Source: Aidingimonas lacisalsi (GTDB lineage Bacteria > Pseudomonadota > Gammaproteobacteria > Pseudomonadales > Halomonadaceae). From it: 64,000 bases of DNA. The notes beneath the pieces were generated by a model. The model did not search any database. It had not been told where the DNA came from and was given only the letters and a program-made list of their open reading frames with translations. Shown here piece by piece: positions 1-8,269 of this stretch. The translations under genes and the position numbers were made by a program. The stretch's first letter is position 1; every line of letters begins with the position of its first letter. Location: the NCBI RefSeq assembly GCF_008079445.1, contig NZ_VRYH01000007.1:1-64000 (forward strand), in the 5' to 3' direction.

Positions 1-2
1 TG

Positions 3-110
3 CGGCCGGTGTGCTACCAGAACCTGCCGGGCACCCTGCTGCCGACGGCACTGCAGGACGACAATCCGCTGAAGGTCACGCGCCTGGTGGACGGCAAGCG
101 GGAACACTGA
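3..110 (+). CDS. C-terminal fragment of an unidentified protein
   Basis: An open frame enters from the left edge and ends at TGA 108-110, giving 35 visible residues with the segment YQNLPGTLLPTALQDDNPLK and a charged tail ending VDGKREH. The frame is followed within 50 bases by a strong intrinsic terminator, which supports it being the real 3' end of a plus-strand gene. I do not recognise the family from this tail and assign no function. Confidence 0.55.
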   Translation, partial: RPVCYQNLPGTLLPTALQDDNPLKVTRLVDGKREH

Positions 111-157
111 GAAATGAAGAGCAATGCCTGACTGGTAACGCAGGCAGTATATGTTCA

Positions 158-190
158 GGGGCGGCTTTGCTTGGCAAAGCCGCCCCTTTT
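158..190 (+). terminator. Rho-independent terminator
   Basis: A perfect 13-bp stem (GGGGCGGCTTTGC, 158-170) with a 3-base loop pairs with 174-186 and is followed by TTTT. It closes the transcript of the partial gene at the left edge. Confidence 0.9.
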
Positions 191-218
191 CGTCATGCAC
201 GGCCGCACAGTCGAAGAG

Positions 219-347
219 TCAACGGGTCAGCCACAATCCCACAACGATGGCAATGACCACGGTAGTGAAGAATATACGGTTGCGACGTCGGGTATTTTTG
301 GGCGATCCAGACAAGCACGACTCCAGTTGCGATGATTGGGATACCAT
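219..347 (-). CDS. possible small tail-anchored membrane peptide (42 aa)
   Basis: In the otherwise empty stretch 191-501 the only frame with protein-like features is this minus-strand one. It has a polar N-terminus, a basic cluster (RRRNR) and one C-terminal hydrophobic helix (IFFTTVVIAIVVGLW) ending in LTR, the layout of a small tail-anchored membrane protein. No good ribosome binding site precedes the chosen ATG at 347, and a start at 404 is also open. It could be a chance frame. Confidence 0.3.
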   Translation of the reverse strand: MVSQSSQLESCLSGSPKNTRRRNRIFFTTVVIAIVVGLWLTR

Positions 348-501
348 GTAACGGGTTAAAACAATCGTTTTAATTCGGCGAGCAAGCCAGTAACCTAGCA
401 GCATAAATGTGTGAGACCATATCTGCTAGGCACTATTCAGACAGCGCCTAGCGAAGACAAGAACTTCGCCTGTAATAGGTATTAACAATCGGTTGGCCGC
501 T

Positions 502-1356
502 ATGATCAAGCCAGAACCCATTGAATTTGGTGATGGACGTATTGCTGCGTTGTCGTGGGGGGAGACAGGCGCACCTGTCTGGGTAGCTCTACATGGCTGG
601 CTGGATAATGCGGCCAGTTTTTCGCGCTTGGCGCCACTGCTGGTCGAGTCATTGGGTATCCGTCTGGTCGCCATCGACTTCTCCGGCCACGGCATGTCCC
701 GCCATAGTGCCGCGGAAGGTTATGCGATCTGGGATTATGTGCACGATCTGCTCGATGTGCTGGATGATCTCGCTCTGGCATCGGTGCCTGTGCTAGGGCA
801 TTCGATGGGGGCGGGAGTCGCCTGTCTGGCAGCGGCGGCGTTACCCGAGCGAGTCGATCGGCTGGTGCTGATCGATGGGCTTGGAACCTTGACGACCCAA
901 CCAAACGACACGGCCAGTCAACTGCGTAAAGGCATTCTTCGACACCGTCGGCGAATCTCTCCGTCGCCGCGCTATCCTGACAAGGCAACGGCTGTCGCCG
1001 CTCGGGTAGCGGGCGGCGTGACACCGATGGATTCGGTAACGGCGGAGCCGTTGGTCGAGCGTAATCTGGCAATCCTCGCCGACGGCCACCTGCGCCTGCG
1101 TTCCGATGGACGGTTGTTACAGCCGTCACCGGTGCGCTTCAGTCCAGCCCAGATGTTGGCCGTGTTGTCCGATATCAAGGCGCCTACACTGTTGATCGAG
1201 GCAGAATCCGGTATCTTGGCGCAGTATCCGGCAGCGGCGGATGCGCGCGCAATGGTGAGCGATTTGCATCGTGTTGTGTTGGCGGGTGGTCATCACCTCC
1301 ATCTGGAGCCTGCTGCCGTCTCCCGTGTTGCGGATGTCATGGTAGATTGGTACTAG
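502..1356 (+). CDS. alpha/beta-fold hydrolase (SERHL-like)
   Basis: A 284-residue alpha/beta hydrolase. The oxyanion region VALHGWLDNAASF lies near residue 30, the nucleophile elbow GHSMGAG places Ser near residue 101, and the C-terminal catalytic His is in GGHHLHLE. The HGWLDNAASF signature is typical of the serine-hydrolase-like (SERHL) group, so the substrate is unknown and probably a small ester or thioester. I chose ATG 502; an in-frame TTG at 493 is possible and neither has a clear ribosome binding site. The gene is 22 bases from the patatin gene downstream on the same strand, so a lipid or ester hydrolysis pair is plausible, but this is inference. Confidence 0.85.
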   Translation: MIKPEPIEFGDGRIAALSWGETGAPVWVALHGWLDNAASFSRLAPLLVESLGIRLVAIDFSGHGMSRHSAAEGYAIWDYVHDLLDVLDDLALASVPVLGHSMGAGVACLAAAALPERVDRLVLIDGLGTLTTQPNDTASQLRKGILRHRRRISPSPRYPDKATAVAARVAGGVTPMDSVTAEPLVERNLAILADGHLRLRSDGRLLQPSPVRFSPAQMLAVLSDIKAPTLLIEAESGILAQYPAAADARAMVSDLHRVVLAGGHHLHLEPAAVSRVADVMVDWY

Positions 1357-1378
1357 GATCGATCACGCTGAGGGTAGG

Positions 1379-2464
1379 ATGGAGATGCAGGCACGGGGAA
1401 GCACGCAACCTACGGAATCCGGACATCGGGTTGCCCTGGTGTTGGGTAGCGGTGGTGCCAGAGGTTACGCACATATTGGGGTGATCGAAGCGCTGGAAGC
1501 ACGCGGGTACGAGATCGTAGCCATTTCCGGTTGCTCCATGGGCGCCCTGGTGGCGGGGGTATTTGCCGCCGGCAAGTTGGAGGCCTATCGCGAATGGGTG
1601 TGTGATCTCGATTATTTCGATGTGCTCAGATTGGTCGACGTGACCTGGAGTCCCATGGGGGCTATGCGGGCGAGCAAGGTCATGAGCAAGCTGGAAAGCC
1701 TGATCGGCGACAAGCGCATCGAGGACCTGGCCGTCCCCGTCACGACCGTGGCGACGGATCTCGTTCGTCAACGTGAAGTGTGGTTCCAGTCCGGCTCCTT
1801 GCTACAAGCGATTCGAGCCTCGATAGCGGTTCCCGGTATCATCACCCCGGTGCATCTGGGCGATCAGGTACTTGTCGATGGTGGGTTGATGAACCCATTG
1901 CCCATCATTCCCACCGTGTCAGCGCAAGCGGATTTCGTATTGGCCGTCAACGCTACGGCACATAGCCCTCGGCCCGTGAGCCTTCAGGACTTGTTGCCGC
2001 CGGCTCAGGCTGCCAGGGAGCAGGCGAGGGAGGAAGCTCTGGAGGCGGAAGGGCATGGCTTCGCTGGCTGGATTGGAGGCATCCGGGAACGCGCGCAGCG
2101 ACTGTTTTCCGGTACGGCGGATACCCTGGAGGAAGCTGGGGACGCAGGCACGGCGCCATCGGACAGCCAACGCGCCTGGGGACGGCTGGACATGATTCTG
2201 GCATCCTTCGACATCGCTCAAGGGGCTCTGGCGAAATACAAAGTGGCAGGCTATCCACCGGATGTATTGATCGAGATCCCTAAAACGGTATGTGGCGCTT
2301 ATGAGTTTCATCGTGCCCCGGCCTTGATAGATTTGGGCCGGCATCTGGCGTTGCAGGCGCTGGATCGGTACGAAGGACGTACCGGTGTCGGGGACATGAC
2401 CTCCGAGCAAGTGAGTGTCGTCCCTCGAACACCGCCATCGGGCGATGAACCCGCATCGTCATAA
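1379..2464 (+). CDS. patatin-like phospholipase
   Basis: A 361-residue patatin-family lipid acyl hydrolase of the bacterial RssA/NTE-like type. The glycine-rich oxyanion motif GSGGARG is near residue 22, the nucleophile elbow GCSMG puts Ser at codon 53, and the dyad aspartate is in VDGGLMNPLP at codon 167. The C-terminal third (about 200-361) is less conserved, with an Ala/Glu-rich segment. AGGGTAGG lies just before the ATG; a second in-frame ATG two codons later is equally possible. No signal peptide is seen, so it is probably cytoplasmic or membrane-peripheral. Its 3' end overlaps the convergent smrB stop by 6 bases. Confidence 0.88.
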   Translation: MEMQARGSTQPTESGHRVALVLGSGGARGYAHIGVIEALEARGYEIVAISGCSMGALVAGVFAAGKLEAYREWVCDLDYFDVLRLVDVTWSPMGAMRASKVMSKLESLIGDKRIEDLAVPVTTVATDLVRQREVWFQSGSLLQAIRASIAVPGIITPVHLGDQVLVDGGLMNPLPIIPTVSAQADFVLAVNATAHSPRPVSLQDLLPPAQAAREQAREEALEAEGHGFAGWIGGIRERAQRLFSGTADTLEEAGDAGTAPSDSQRAWGRLDMILASFDIAQGALAKYKVAGYPPDVLIEIPKTVCGAYEFHRAPALIDLGRHLALQALDRYEGRTGVGDMTSEQVSVVPRTPPSGDEPASS

Positions 2465-3046
2465 GGCGTCCCCGTGCCGTCGTAGCAGAACGTAGACGGC
2501 CCCGGTTCCTCCGTCGAGTTCTCGTGCCGAACAGAACGCCAGCACGGTCGGCCATTCTCGCAACCAGGCATTGACATGGCTCTTGATCACCGGATAGTCG
2601 GTCAATCCGCTGCTGATGCTGGTTCTGGCCTTGCCGTGAACGATCAGTACACAACGGTAGCGGCGGGACAGGGCATCATGCAGGAAGCTTTCGAGCTCCT
2701 GACGTGCTTCATCCAATGTGTATCCATGCAGGTCAAGCCCAGCTTCCCAGTTGATCCGTCCGCGTTTCAGCTGCGAGTACGTTCGGTAGGGCAGGTCGCT
2801 GACGGCAAAGTCGAGAAAGGCGGAAGGACGCACCGGTTCGACGCGTCCATCGGAGGTGCGACTGGTATCATGATTCGCGGAAGCCGAGGTGGCGTCGGCA
2901 CGCCGCTGAGCCTTGGCCTCGTCGGAGGTGTCGCGGGGTTTGCCGGGATCGGCGCGATTCGACGCTAGCCGCCTGACGCCGGCCTCTTCAAGTGCCTGGC
3001 GGAAAACGGAAACTTCGTCGTCGGGCAAGCCGCGGCGTCGATTCAT
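2459..3046 (-). CDS. smrB: Smr-domain endonuclease SmrB
   Basis: A 195-residue protein with a variable charged N-terminus and a C-terminal Smr domain (from about residue 105): LDLHGYTLDEA carries the conserved DxH motif, followed by LIVHGKA and the closing VYVLLRR strand. In E. coli SmrB cleaves mRNA between collided ribosomes. The assignment is strengthened by position: smrB lies divergent from prmB-aroC, as in E. coli. The frame is open well upstream, but ATG 3046 (peptide starting MNRRRGLPDDE, with AGGTC upstream) matches family length and leaves a 146-bp divergent promoter region to prmB. Confidence 0.88.
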   Translation of the reverse strand: MNRRRGLPDDEVSVFRQALEEAGVRRLASNRADPGKPRDTSDEAKAQRRADATSASANHDTSRTSDGRVEPVRPSAFLDFAVSDLPYRTYSQLKRGRINWEAGLDLHGYTLDEARQELESFLHDALSRRYRCVLIVHGKARTSISSGLTDYPVIKSHVNAWLREWPTVLAFCSARELDGGTGAVYVLLRRHGDAL

Positions 3047-3192
3047 GGATAAGACCTGTCGTGACAATGGTTGGCAGAAGCTATGTATAGTTTCAGTATA
3101 CCTGCCTGCCAGTGGCTGTGAACCTTGCATCGAGGTGGGTACAATCGTAGCTCTAGATAACCGACATTCGCCTGACGATGACAGGATGACGC

Positions 3193-4146
3193 GTGGCAGC
3201 ACTTCGACCCGATTCGACCTCGACATTGACGCTTACTGATCACGACCTCGTGGCTGGTCTGATCAGCTTGCGCGACTGCCTGCGCTGGGCCACCAGCGAG
3301 TTTCATAACCATGGCTTGTTCTATGGGCATGGGACGGCTTCCGCCTGGGATGAAGCCGTGGCCTTGACGTTGGGTGCCCTGCATCTTCCCTGGGATATCG
3401 ATCCCTCGGTACTGGATGCACGTTTGTTGCCGCTGGAACGTCAGCGTGTCGTGACTCTCGTCAGGCAGCGTGTGGAGACCCGACGCCCCTTACCGTACTT
3501 GTTGGGTGAGTCGTTCTTTGCCGGTTACCCCTTCGATGTCGACGAGCGGGTGCTGATACCTCGCTCACCGATCGCTGAGTTGATCGAAGACGGCTTCGCA
3601 GCCTGGTTTCCCGAGCACCCTCCGGAACGCGTCCTCGATTTGTGTGCCGGGTCGGGCTGTATCGGTATCGCAACGGCCTTGCACTTGCCGACTTGCAGGG
3701 TGGACCTGACCGATATCAGTGCTGAGGCACTGGCGGTTGCCAAGGCCAACATCCGTCGTCATGACGTAGGCGATCGTGTGCGGGCGGTGGTGTCGGATGT
3801 ATTCGACGGCATCGCGGGGCAACGTTACGACGTAATCGTTACCAATCCGCCGTATGTCGATGCCCGCGACTTGGCAGCCATGCCGGCTGAATTTCACCAT
3901 GAGCCGGCGTTGGCGCTGGAAGCCGGACACGATGGTTTGGCGATCGTGCGGCGAATCCTGCGTCAGGCTCGCGATCACTTGCAGGATGACGGCATGTTGA
4001 TCGTCGAAGTCGGTAACTCGGACCAGCAGTTGCAGGAAACCTTCCCTGATGTTCCTTTCCTGTGGCTTGAGTTCGAACGTGGTGGGCATGGCGTATTTGC
4101 TTTGTCAGCACTGGAACTCGAAGCTCATGCGGCGGCCTTCGCCTGA
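3193..4146 (+). CDS. prmB: 50S ribosomal protein L3 glutamine methyltransferase PrmB
   Basis: A 317-residue class I SAM-dependent methyltransferase of the HemK/PrmB family, which methylates a glutamine of ribosomal protein uL3. An N-terminal helical domain (1-125) precedes the SAM-binding motif VLDLCAGSGCIGIA (near 142) and the catalytic NPPYVD motif. The GTG at 3193 has CAGG 7 bases upstream and no earlier in-frame start fits. PrmC is excluded by context: the gene is immediately followed by aroC and preceded by divergent smrB, the standard prmB neighbourhood. Confidence 0.92.
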   Translation: MAALRPDSTSTLTLTDHDLVAGLISLRDCLRWATSEFHNHGLFYGHGTASAWDEAVALTLGALHLPWDIDPSVLDARLLPLERQRVVTLVRQRVETRRPLPYLLGESFFAGYPFDVDERVLIPRSPIAELIEDGFAAWFPEHPPERVLDLCAGSGCIGIATALHLPTCRVDLTDISAEALAVAKANIRRHDVGDRVRAVVSDVFDGIAGQRYDVIVTNPPYVDARDLAAMPAEFHHEPALALEAGHDGLAIVRRILRQARDHLQDDGMLIVEVGNSDQQLQETFPDVPFLWLEFERGGHGVFALSALELEAHAAAFA

Positions 4147-4167
4147 TTCGTTGAGGATTCTACTCCC

Positions 4168-5253
4168 ATGTCTGGCAATACCTTTGGCAAATTGTTTAGC
4201 GTGACGACGTTCGGAGAAAGTCATGGCCCCGCACTGGGTGCCGTCGTCGATGGATGTCCACCCGGGTTGGCGCTTTCCGAGTCCGACCTCCAGCATGATC
4301 TGGATCGACGTCGTCCAGGTAGTTCTCGCTATACGACGCAGCGCCGCGAGGCCGATGAAGTTCGCATTCTATCCGGGGTGTTCGAGGGGCAGACCACGGG
4401 AACGTCCATTGGGTTGCTGATCGAAAACACCGATCAGCGTTCCAAGGACTATGCTCGGATCAAGGATCAATTTCGTCCGGCACATGCCGATTACACCTAT
4501 CATCACAAGTACGGAATTCGCGATTATCGCGGCGGTGGACGTTCCAGTGCACGCGAGACTGCCATGCGTGTGGCTGCCGGGGCGATCGCCAAGAAATATC
4601 TCGCCACGCAAGGCATTCGAGTCCGGGGTTACATGAGTCAGCTCGGCGACATGAGCATCGATTTCAAGACGTGGGCGTCAGTCGATGACAATGCCTTTTT
4701 CTGTCCGGATCCCGATAGAATTGCTGAACTCGAGGCCTTCATGGATCAGTTGCGCCGTGACCAGGACTCTGTCGGTGCCAGGATCACTGTCGTGGCGGAA
4801 GGTGTGCCTGTCGGCCTGGGTGAGCCGGTATTCGACCGGCTGGATGCAGAACTGGCTCATGCCCTGATGAGTATCAATGCCGTCAAAGGCGTGGAAATCG
4901 GGGATGGTTTTGCTGCTGTCTCACAGCGGGGCAGCGAGCATCGTGATGAAATGACGCCAGACGGCTTTCTTTCCAATCATGCCGGTGGTGTGCTGGGCGG
5001 GATCTCCTCCGGTCAGCCCTTGATTGCCCATCTAGCCCTGAAGCCGACGTCCAGCATCACCATCCCGGGGCAGTCGATCGATGTTCATGGCAATCCGGTC
5101 GAGGTCGTCACCCGCGGGCGTCACGATCCTTGTGTCGGTATTCGTGCGACGCCAATCGCGGAAGCGATGATGGCATTGACCCTGATGGATCACTTGATGC
5201 GGCATCGTGCTCAGAATGCTGACGTCAGCGTGGATACCCCGCGTCTGAGCTGA
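4168..5253 (+). CDS. aroC: chorismate synthase
   Basis: A 361-residue chorismate synthase, which converts 5-enolpyruvylshikimate-3-phosphate to chorismate using reduced FMN, the last common step of aromatic amino acid synthesis. Family signatures present are [18 protein letters not shown] near the N-terminus, [17 protein letters not shown], the [11 protein letters not shown] segment and the C-terminal [17 protein letters not shown]. Length is normal. It starts 21 bases after prmB, so the two are probably cotranscribed. Its product feeds the anthranilate synthase encoded by trpE/trpG about 17 kb downstream. Confidence 0.97.
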   Translation: MSGNTFGKLFSVTTFGESHGPALGAVVDGCPPGLALSESDLQHDLDRRRPGSSRYTTQRREADEVRILSGVFEGQTTGTSIGLLIENTDQRSKDYARIKDQFRPAHADYTYHHKYGIRDYRGGGRSSARETAMRVAAGAIAKKYLATQGIRVRGYMSQLGDMSIDFKTWASVDDNAFFCPDPDRIAELEAFMDQLRRDQDSVGARITVVAEGVPVGLGEPVFDRLDAELAHALMSINAVKGVEIGDGFAAVSQRGSEHRDEMTPDGFLSNHAGGVLGGISSGQPLIAHLALKPTSSITIPGQSIDVHGNPVEVVTRGRHDPCVGIRATPIAEAMMALTLMDHLMRHRAQNADVSVDTPRLS

Positions 5254-5366
5254 TCCGTGGCCACATGTCCCATAGCGTTGATACTGCTGATGGGAAATAC
5301 AGCGTGTCAGTCGCCTGTCGGCTGCTAGACTGGTGAGTAAATCACCCTTATCAGTCGAGTCACGCC

Positions 5367-5783
5367 ATGAAGATAAACGTCGAGTTCGATCTCACGCCCG
5401 CCGAATTTCGTCAGGCCATGGGATTGCCGGATGTCGAGGGGTTTCAGCAGGAGCTGATGTCCCGTATCCAGAAACAGATGGATGCCGGCGTCGAAGGCTA
5501 TGATCCCATGAGCTTGATGGAACCTTTCCTCAAGCAGCCTTATTTCAAAGAGGGTATGGCCAATCTTGGCAGTTATCAGCAGATGATGTTCGACATGTTG
5601 CGTCAGGCGGGTTCGGCCTCCTCGCGACAATCAGCGACCTCGGCATCTCATGATACTCAGACGGCCGATGACCAGAACTCCAGTCGTACCGGTCCCGAGA
5701 CGGCCGGTGAGGGAGACGAATCGACGACTCGCTCATCAACGAAAGGTAGCGCCAGTGCCACATCGCGTGGCAAACGACGTTGA
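5367..5783 (+). CDS. DUF6489-like protein of the PHA locus
   Basis: A 138-residue acidic soluble protein with no signal peptide or membrane segment. The first 75 residues (MKINVEFDLTPAEFRQAMGL at the start) resemble the small DUF6489 family, in which a K-x-N-V-x-x-D-x-T-P-x-E start and a GLPDV motif recur. The remainder is a low-complexity Ser/Thr/Ala/Gly tail, probably disordered, ending in a basic SRGKRR. It precedes the phasin and PhaC genes in the same direction, so a role at PHA granules or in their regulation is plausible but not shown. The family name is from memory and should be confirmed. Confidence 0.7.
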   Translation: MKINVEFDLTPAEFRQAMGLPDVEGFQQELMSRIQKQMDAGVEGYDPMSLMEPFLKQPYFKEGMANLGSYQQMMFDMLRQAGSASSRQSATSASHDTQTADDQNSSRTGPETAGEGDESTTRSSTKGSASATSRGKRR

Positions 5784-5849
5784 GAGGTCGGCTAACGTCG
5801 ACCGGATGATTGCATGAGAGTGTTGCAAGCCAAGATGGGTCGGACTACG

Positions 5850-5868
5850 CTTGTTGCAGTGCAACAAG
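5850..5868. promoter_or_regulatory. perfect dyad upstream of the phasin gene, candidate operator
   Basis: CTTGTTGC-AGT-GCAACAAG is a perfect 8-bp inverted repeat with a 3-base spacer, ending 44 bases before the phasin start codon. The centre TGCAGTGCA has the TGC-N3-GCA form described for PhaR-type repressors of PHA genes. Its central 12 bases recur upstream of the reductase gene at 41274. Function as an operator is inference. Confidence 0.5.
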
Positions 5869-5912
5869 GCGATTGATATGCCGACCGTATCGATTCTCAG
5901 GAGGAATCCGTC

Positions 5913-6353
5913 ATGCAAGACAAGATGTTTACTGCCTTCAATGAACAGTCGCGCAGCTTCTTCGAGCCGATGCGCAAGCTCAATACCCTGATGCTGGATA
6001 ACATGGAGAAGATGACGCAGTATCAACTCGAGTCGATGAAACGGTACAGTCAACTGGGTACGGAACGATTGCGTGACGCCAGTGAGATCGACTCGGCCGA
6101 AGATTTACGCGATTTTGGATCGCGTCAGGCTGAAGTGCTCAACGAGCTATCCAAGCAGATGCTCGAGGACGCCCGTGCCATGACGGAGCTGAGCCTGCAG
6201 TTCAAGAGTGAAATGGAGCAACTGTTTGCCGAAGCAGGAGAGCAGGCAGCGGACAAGACGGAGAGTACCGCCAAATCCGCTGAGCCTGCCAAGGCAACGA
6301 GTCAGTCATCCCGCAACTCGGGGCAGTCATCGGGTAGCAAGAGCTCATCATGA
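5913..6353 (+). CDS. phaP: phasin family protein
   Basis: A 146-residue phasin of the Phasin_2 type, the small amphipathic helical protein that coats polyhydroxyalkanoate granules. Nearly all of residues 1-110 is predicted helix with heptad-like Leu/Met spacing (FFEPMRKLNTLMLDNMEKM, then LESMKRYSQLGTERLRDA). A Ser/Ala/Lys-rich tail follows (NSGQSSGSKSSS). A strong AGGAGG lies 9 bases before the ATG, in keeping with an abundant protein. It is followed 65 bases later by phaC. A perfect dyad just upstream is a candidate repressor site. Confidence 0.9.
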   Translation: MQDKMFTAFNEQSRSFFEPMRKLNTLMLDNMEKMTQYQLESMKRYSQLGTERLRDASEIDSAEDLRDFGSRQAEVLNELSKQMLEDARAMTELSLQFKSEMEQLFAEAGEQAADKTESTAKSAEPAKATSQSSRNSGQSSGSKSSS

Positions 6354-6418
6354 TCGCGCTGATGCCGATCGGATCATCGAGTCAACAGTAGCTAGCGGGC
6401 AGCCAATAGGAGCGGGGC

Positions 6419-8239
6419 ATGCAGTCAGGGGCTGAAATACCATCCCAGGAAGAGATCCAGCAGTGGGCTGAACAGCTCGAAGCGATTGGACAGGAATATC
6501 AGGCGCTAACGCGGGAACTGTTGGCTCGGATGTTGCCCAGCGATGCAGGTAAGACGGTTTATGACGACATGCGCGATACGTTGCAGACCGGCCTGGAAGC
6601 GTTGTTGAGTGACCCTCAGTCGTTTTATGGGGCGCAAATGCGTCTTGCCCAGGATCAATGGCAGCTTTGGCAACAGCAGCTTCGCTCTCTGGCCGGCGAG
6701 GAGGTCGAGCCGTTGGTACAGCCCGAGCGTCATGATCGTCGCTTCAAGGATCCCGCCTGGTTCGATGATCCCTTTTATCGAGCGATCATGGAGCAGTATC
6801 TGCTCTTTTCCCGGTTGGTCGAGGAGTTGGTGGCTAACCTGGATCAGTTGCCCCCCGAGCAGAAACGCAATCTCGAGTTCTATGCACGTCAGTGTGTCAG
6901 CGCCATGGCGCCATCGAATTTCGTGACGACCAATCCCGAAGTGATGCGTTTGACCCTGGAAACTCATGGACAGAACCTGGTCGATGGGTTGGCCCGGTTG
7001 CGTGAAGACCTGGCCAACTCTGCGGAAGGTCTCAATGTCGCCATGACGGACCGTTCAGCCTTTGAAGTGGGGAAGAACATTGCCGTCACTCCGGGGCAGG
7101 TAGTCTATGAAAATGAACTAATGCAGTTGATTCAGTACTCGCCGAGTACGGAGAAAGTGTTCAAAACCCCACTGCTGATCATTCCCCCCTGGATCAACAA
7201 GTATTACATCCTCGACTTGCGTGAAGACAACTCCCTGGTCAAGTGGTTGGTCGATCAAGGACATACGGTATTCTTGATCTCCTGGCGTAACCCCGGTCCC
7301 GAACAACGAGATCTCTCTTGGGCCGATTACATGCAGTTAGGTCCAATCGATGCCATGAGTGCGATCGAGCAGGCTTGTGGTGAAAAATCGGTCAACTTGC
7401 TCAGTTACTGCATTGGCGGAACGCTAGCGGCATCGACGGTAGCGTATCTCACCAGTACTCGACGTGGCCGCAAGATACGGTCGGTGACCTATATGGCGAC
7501 GCTTCAGGATTTCAGCGATCCTGGCGAAATCGGTGTGTTTCTCTCGGAACCGGTGCTGCAGGGGGTGGAGCGTCAACTCGAGGCCGATGGGTACCTCGAT
7601 GGGCGTGTGATGGCGTTCTCGTTCAACCTGTTGCGTGAAAACGATCTGTTCTGGTCGTTTTATGTCAGCAATTATCTCAAGGGGGAAACGCCGGCAGCGT
7701 TCGATCTGCTCTACTGGAATACCGATGGCACCAATCTGCCGGCGGGAACGCATGGCTGGTATCTCCGCCATATGTACAAGGAGAATCGTCTCATCGAGCC
7801 GGGGGGAATCGAACTCGATGGTGTCAAGATCGACCTCCGTAAGATCTCTACACCCAGCTACTTCGTCTCGGCGCGTGATGATCACATCGCCAAGTGGAAC
7901 AGCTGCTATGGTGGGACCCAGTTACCCAAGGGGCCGGTGACGTTCGTTCTCGGCGGTTCCGGGCATATCGCAGGCATCGTCAATCCGCCGGCCAAGAACA
8001 AGTACGGTTATTGGACCAATGAGGCATTACCTGCCGATCCGGATGAGTGGCTTGCGGGTGCGACGTTCCATGAAGGCTCCTGGTGGCCGCATTGGCAGGC
8101 CTGGATGACAGACAACGGGTATGCCGATACCGGCAGGATGGTGCCTGCTCGGCATCCAGGAGACGGCGAACTGTCGTTGCTGGAACCGGCACCGGGGCGC
8201 TATGTGAAACAGACCATTCCTGACGTGCTGGGCGAGTAG
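6419..8239 (+). CDS. phaC: class I polyhydroxyalkanoate synthase
   Basis: A 606-residue PHA synthase, polymerising (R)-3-hydroxyacyl-CoA to polyester. The lipase-like box SYCIGG puts the nucleophilic Cys at codon 331; the catalytic Asp lies in the SARDDHIA segment and the His in GGSGHIAG. The N-terminal domain (1-190) and length are those of class I enzymes acting without PhaE. The PWINKYYILDL and HTVFLISWRNP motifs are intact. AGGAG precedes the ATG. It belongs to the same unit as the phasin; no phaA or phaB is adjacent, so the monomer supply genes lie elsewhere (see the reductase at 41274). Confidence 0.96.
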   Translation: MQSGAEIPSQEEIQQWAEQLEAIGQEYQALTRELLARMLPSDAGKTVYDDMRDTLQTGLEALLSDPQSFYGAQMRLAQDQWQLWQQQLRSLAGEEVEPLVQPERHDRRFKDPAWFDDPFYRAIMEQYLLFSRLVEELVANLDQLPPEQKRNLEFYARQCVSAMAPSNFVTTNPEVMRLTLETHGQNLVDGLARLREDLANSAEGLNVAMTDRSAFEVGKNIAVTPGQVVYENELMQLIQYSPSTEKVFKTPLLIIPPWINKYYILDLREDNSLVKWLVDQGHTVFLISWRNPGPEQRDLSWADYMQLGPIDAMSAIEQACGEKSVNLLSYCIGGTLAASTVAYLTSTRRGRKIRSVTYMATLQDFSDPGEIGVFLSEPVLQGVERQLEADGYLDGRVMAFSFNLLRENDLFWSFYVSNYLKGETPAAFDLLYWNTDGTNLPAGTHGWYLRHMYKENRLIEPGGIELDGVKIDLRKISTPSYFVSARDDHIAKWNSCYGGTQLPKGPVTFVLGGSGHIAGIVNPPAKNKYGYWTNEALPADPDEWLAGATFHEGSWWPHWQAWMTDNGYADTGRMVPARHPGDGELSLLEPAPGRYVKQTIPDVLGE

Positions 8240-8269
8240 GTAACGTGTGCCTGCTTAGGCGCTTGCCCC

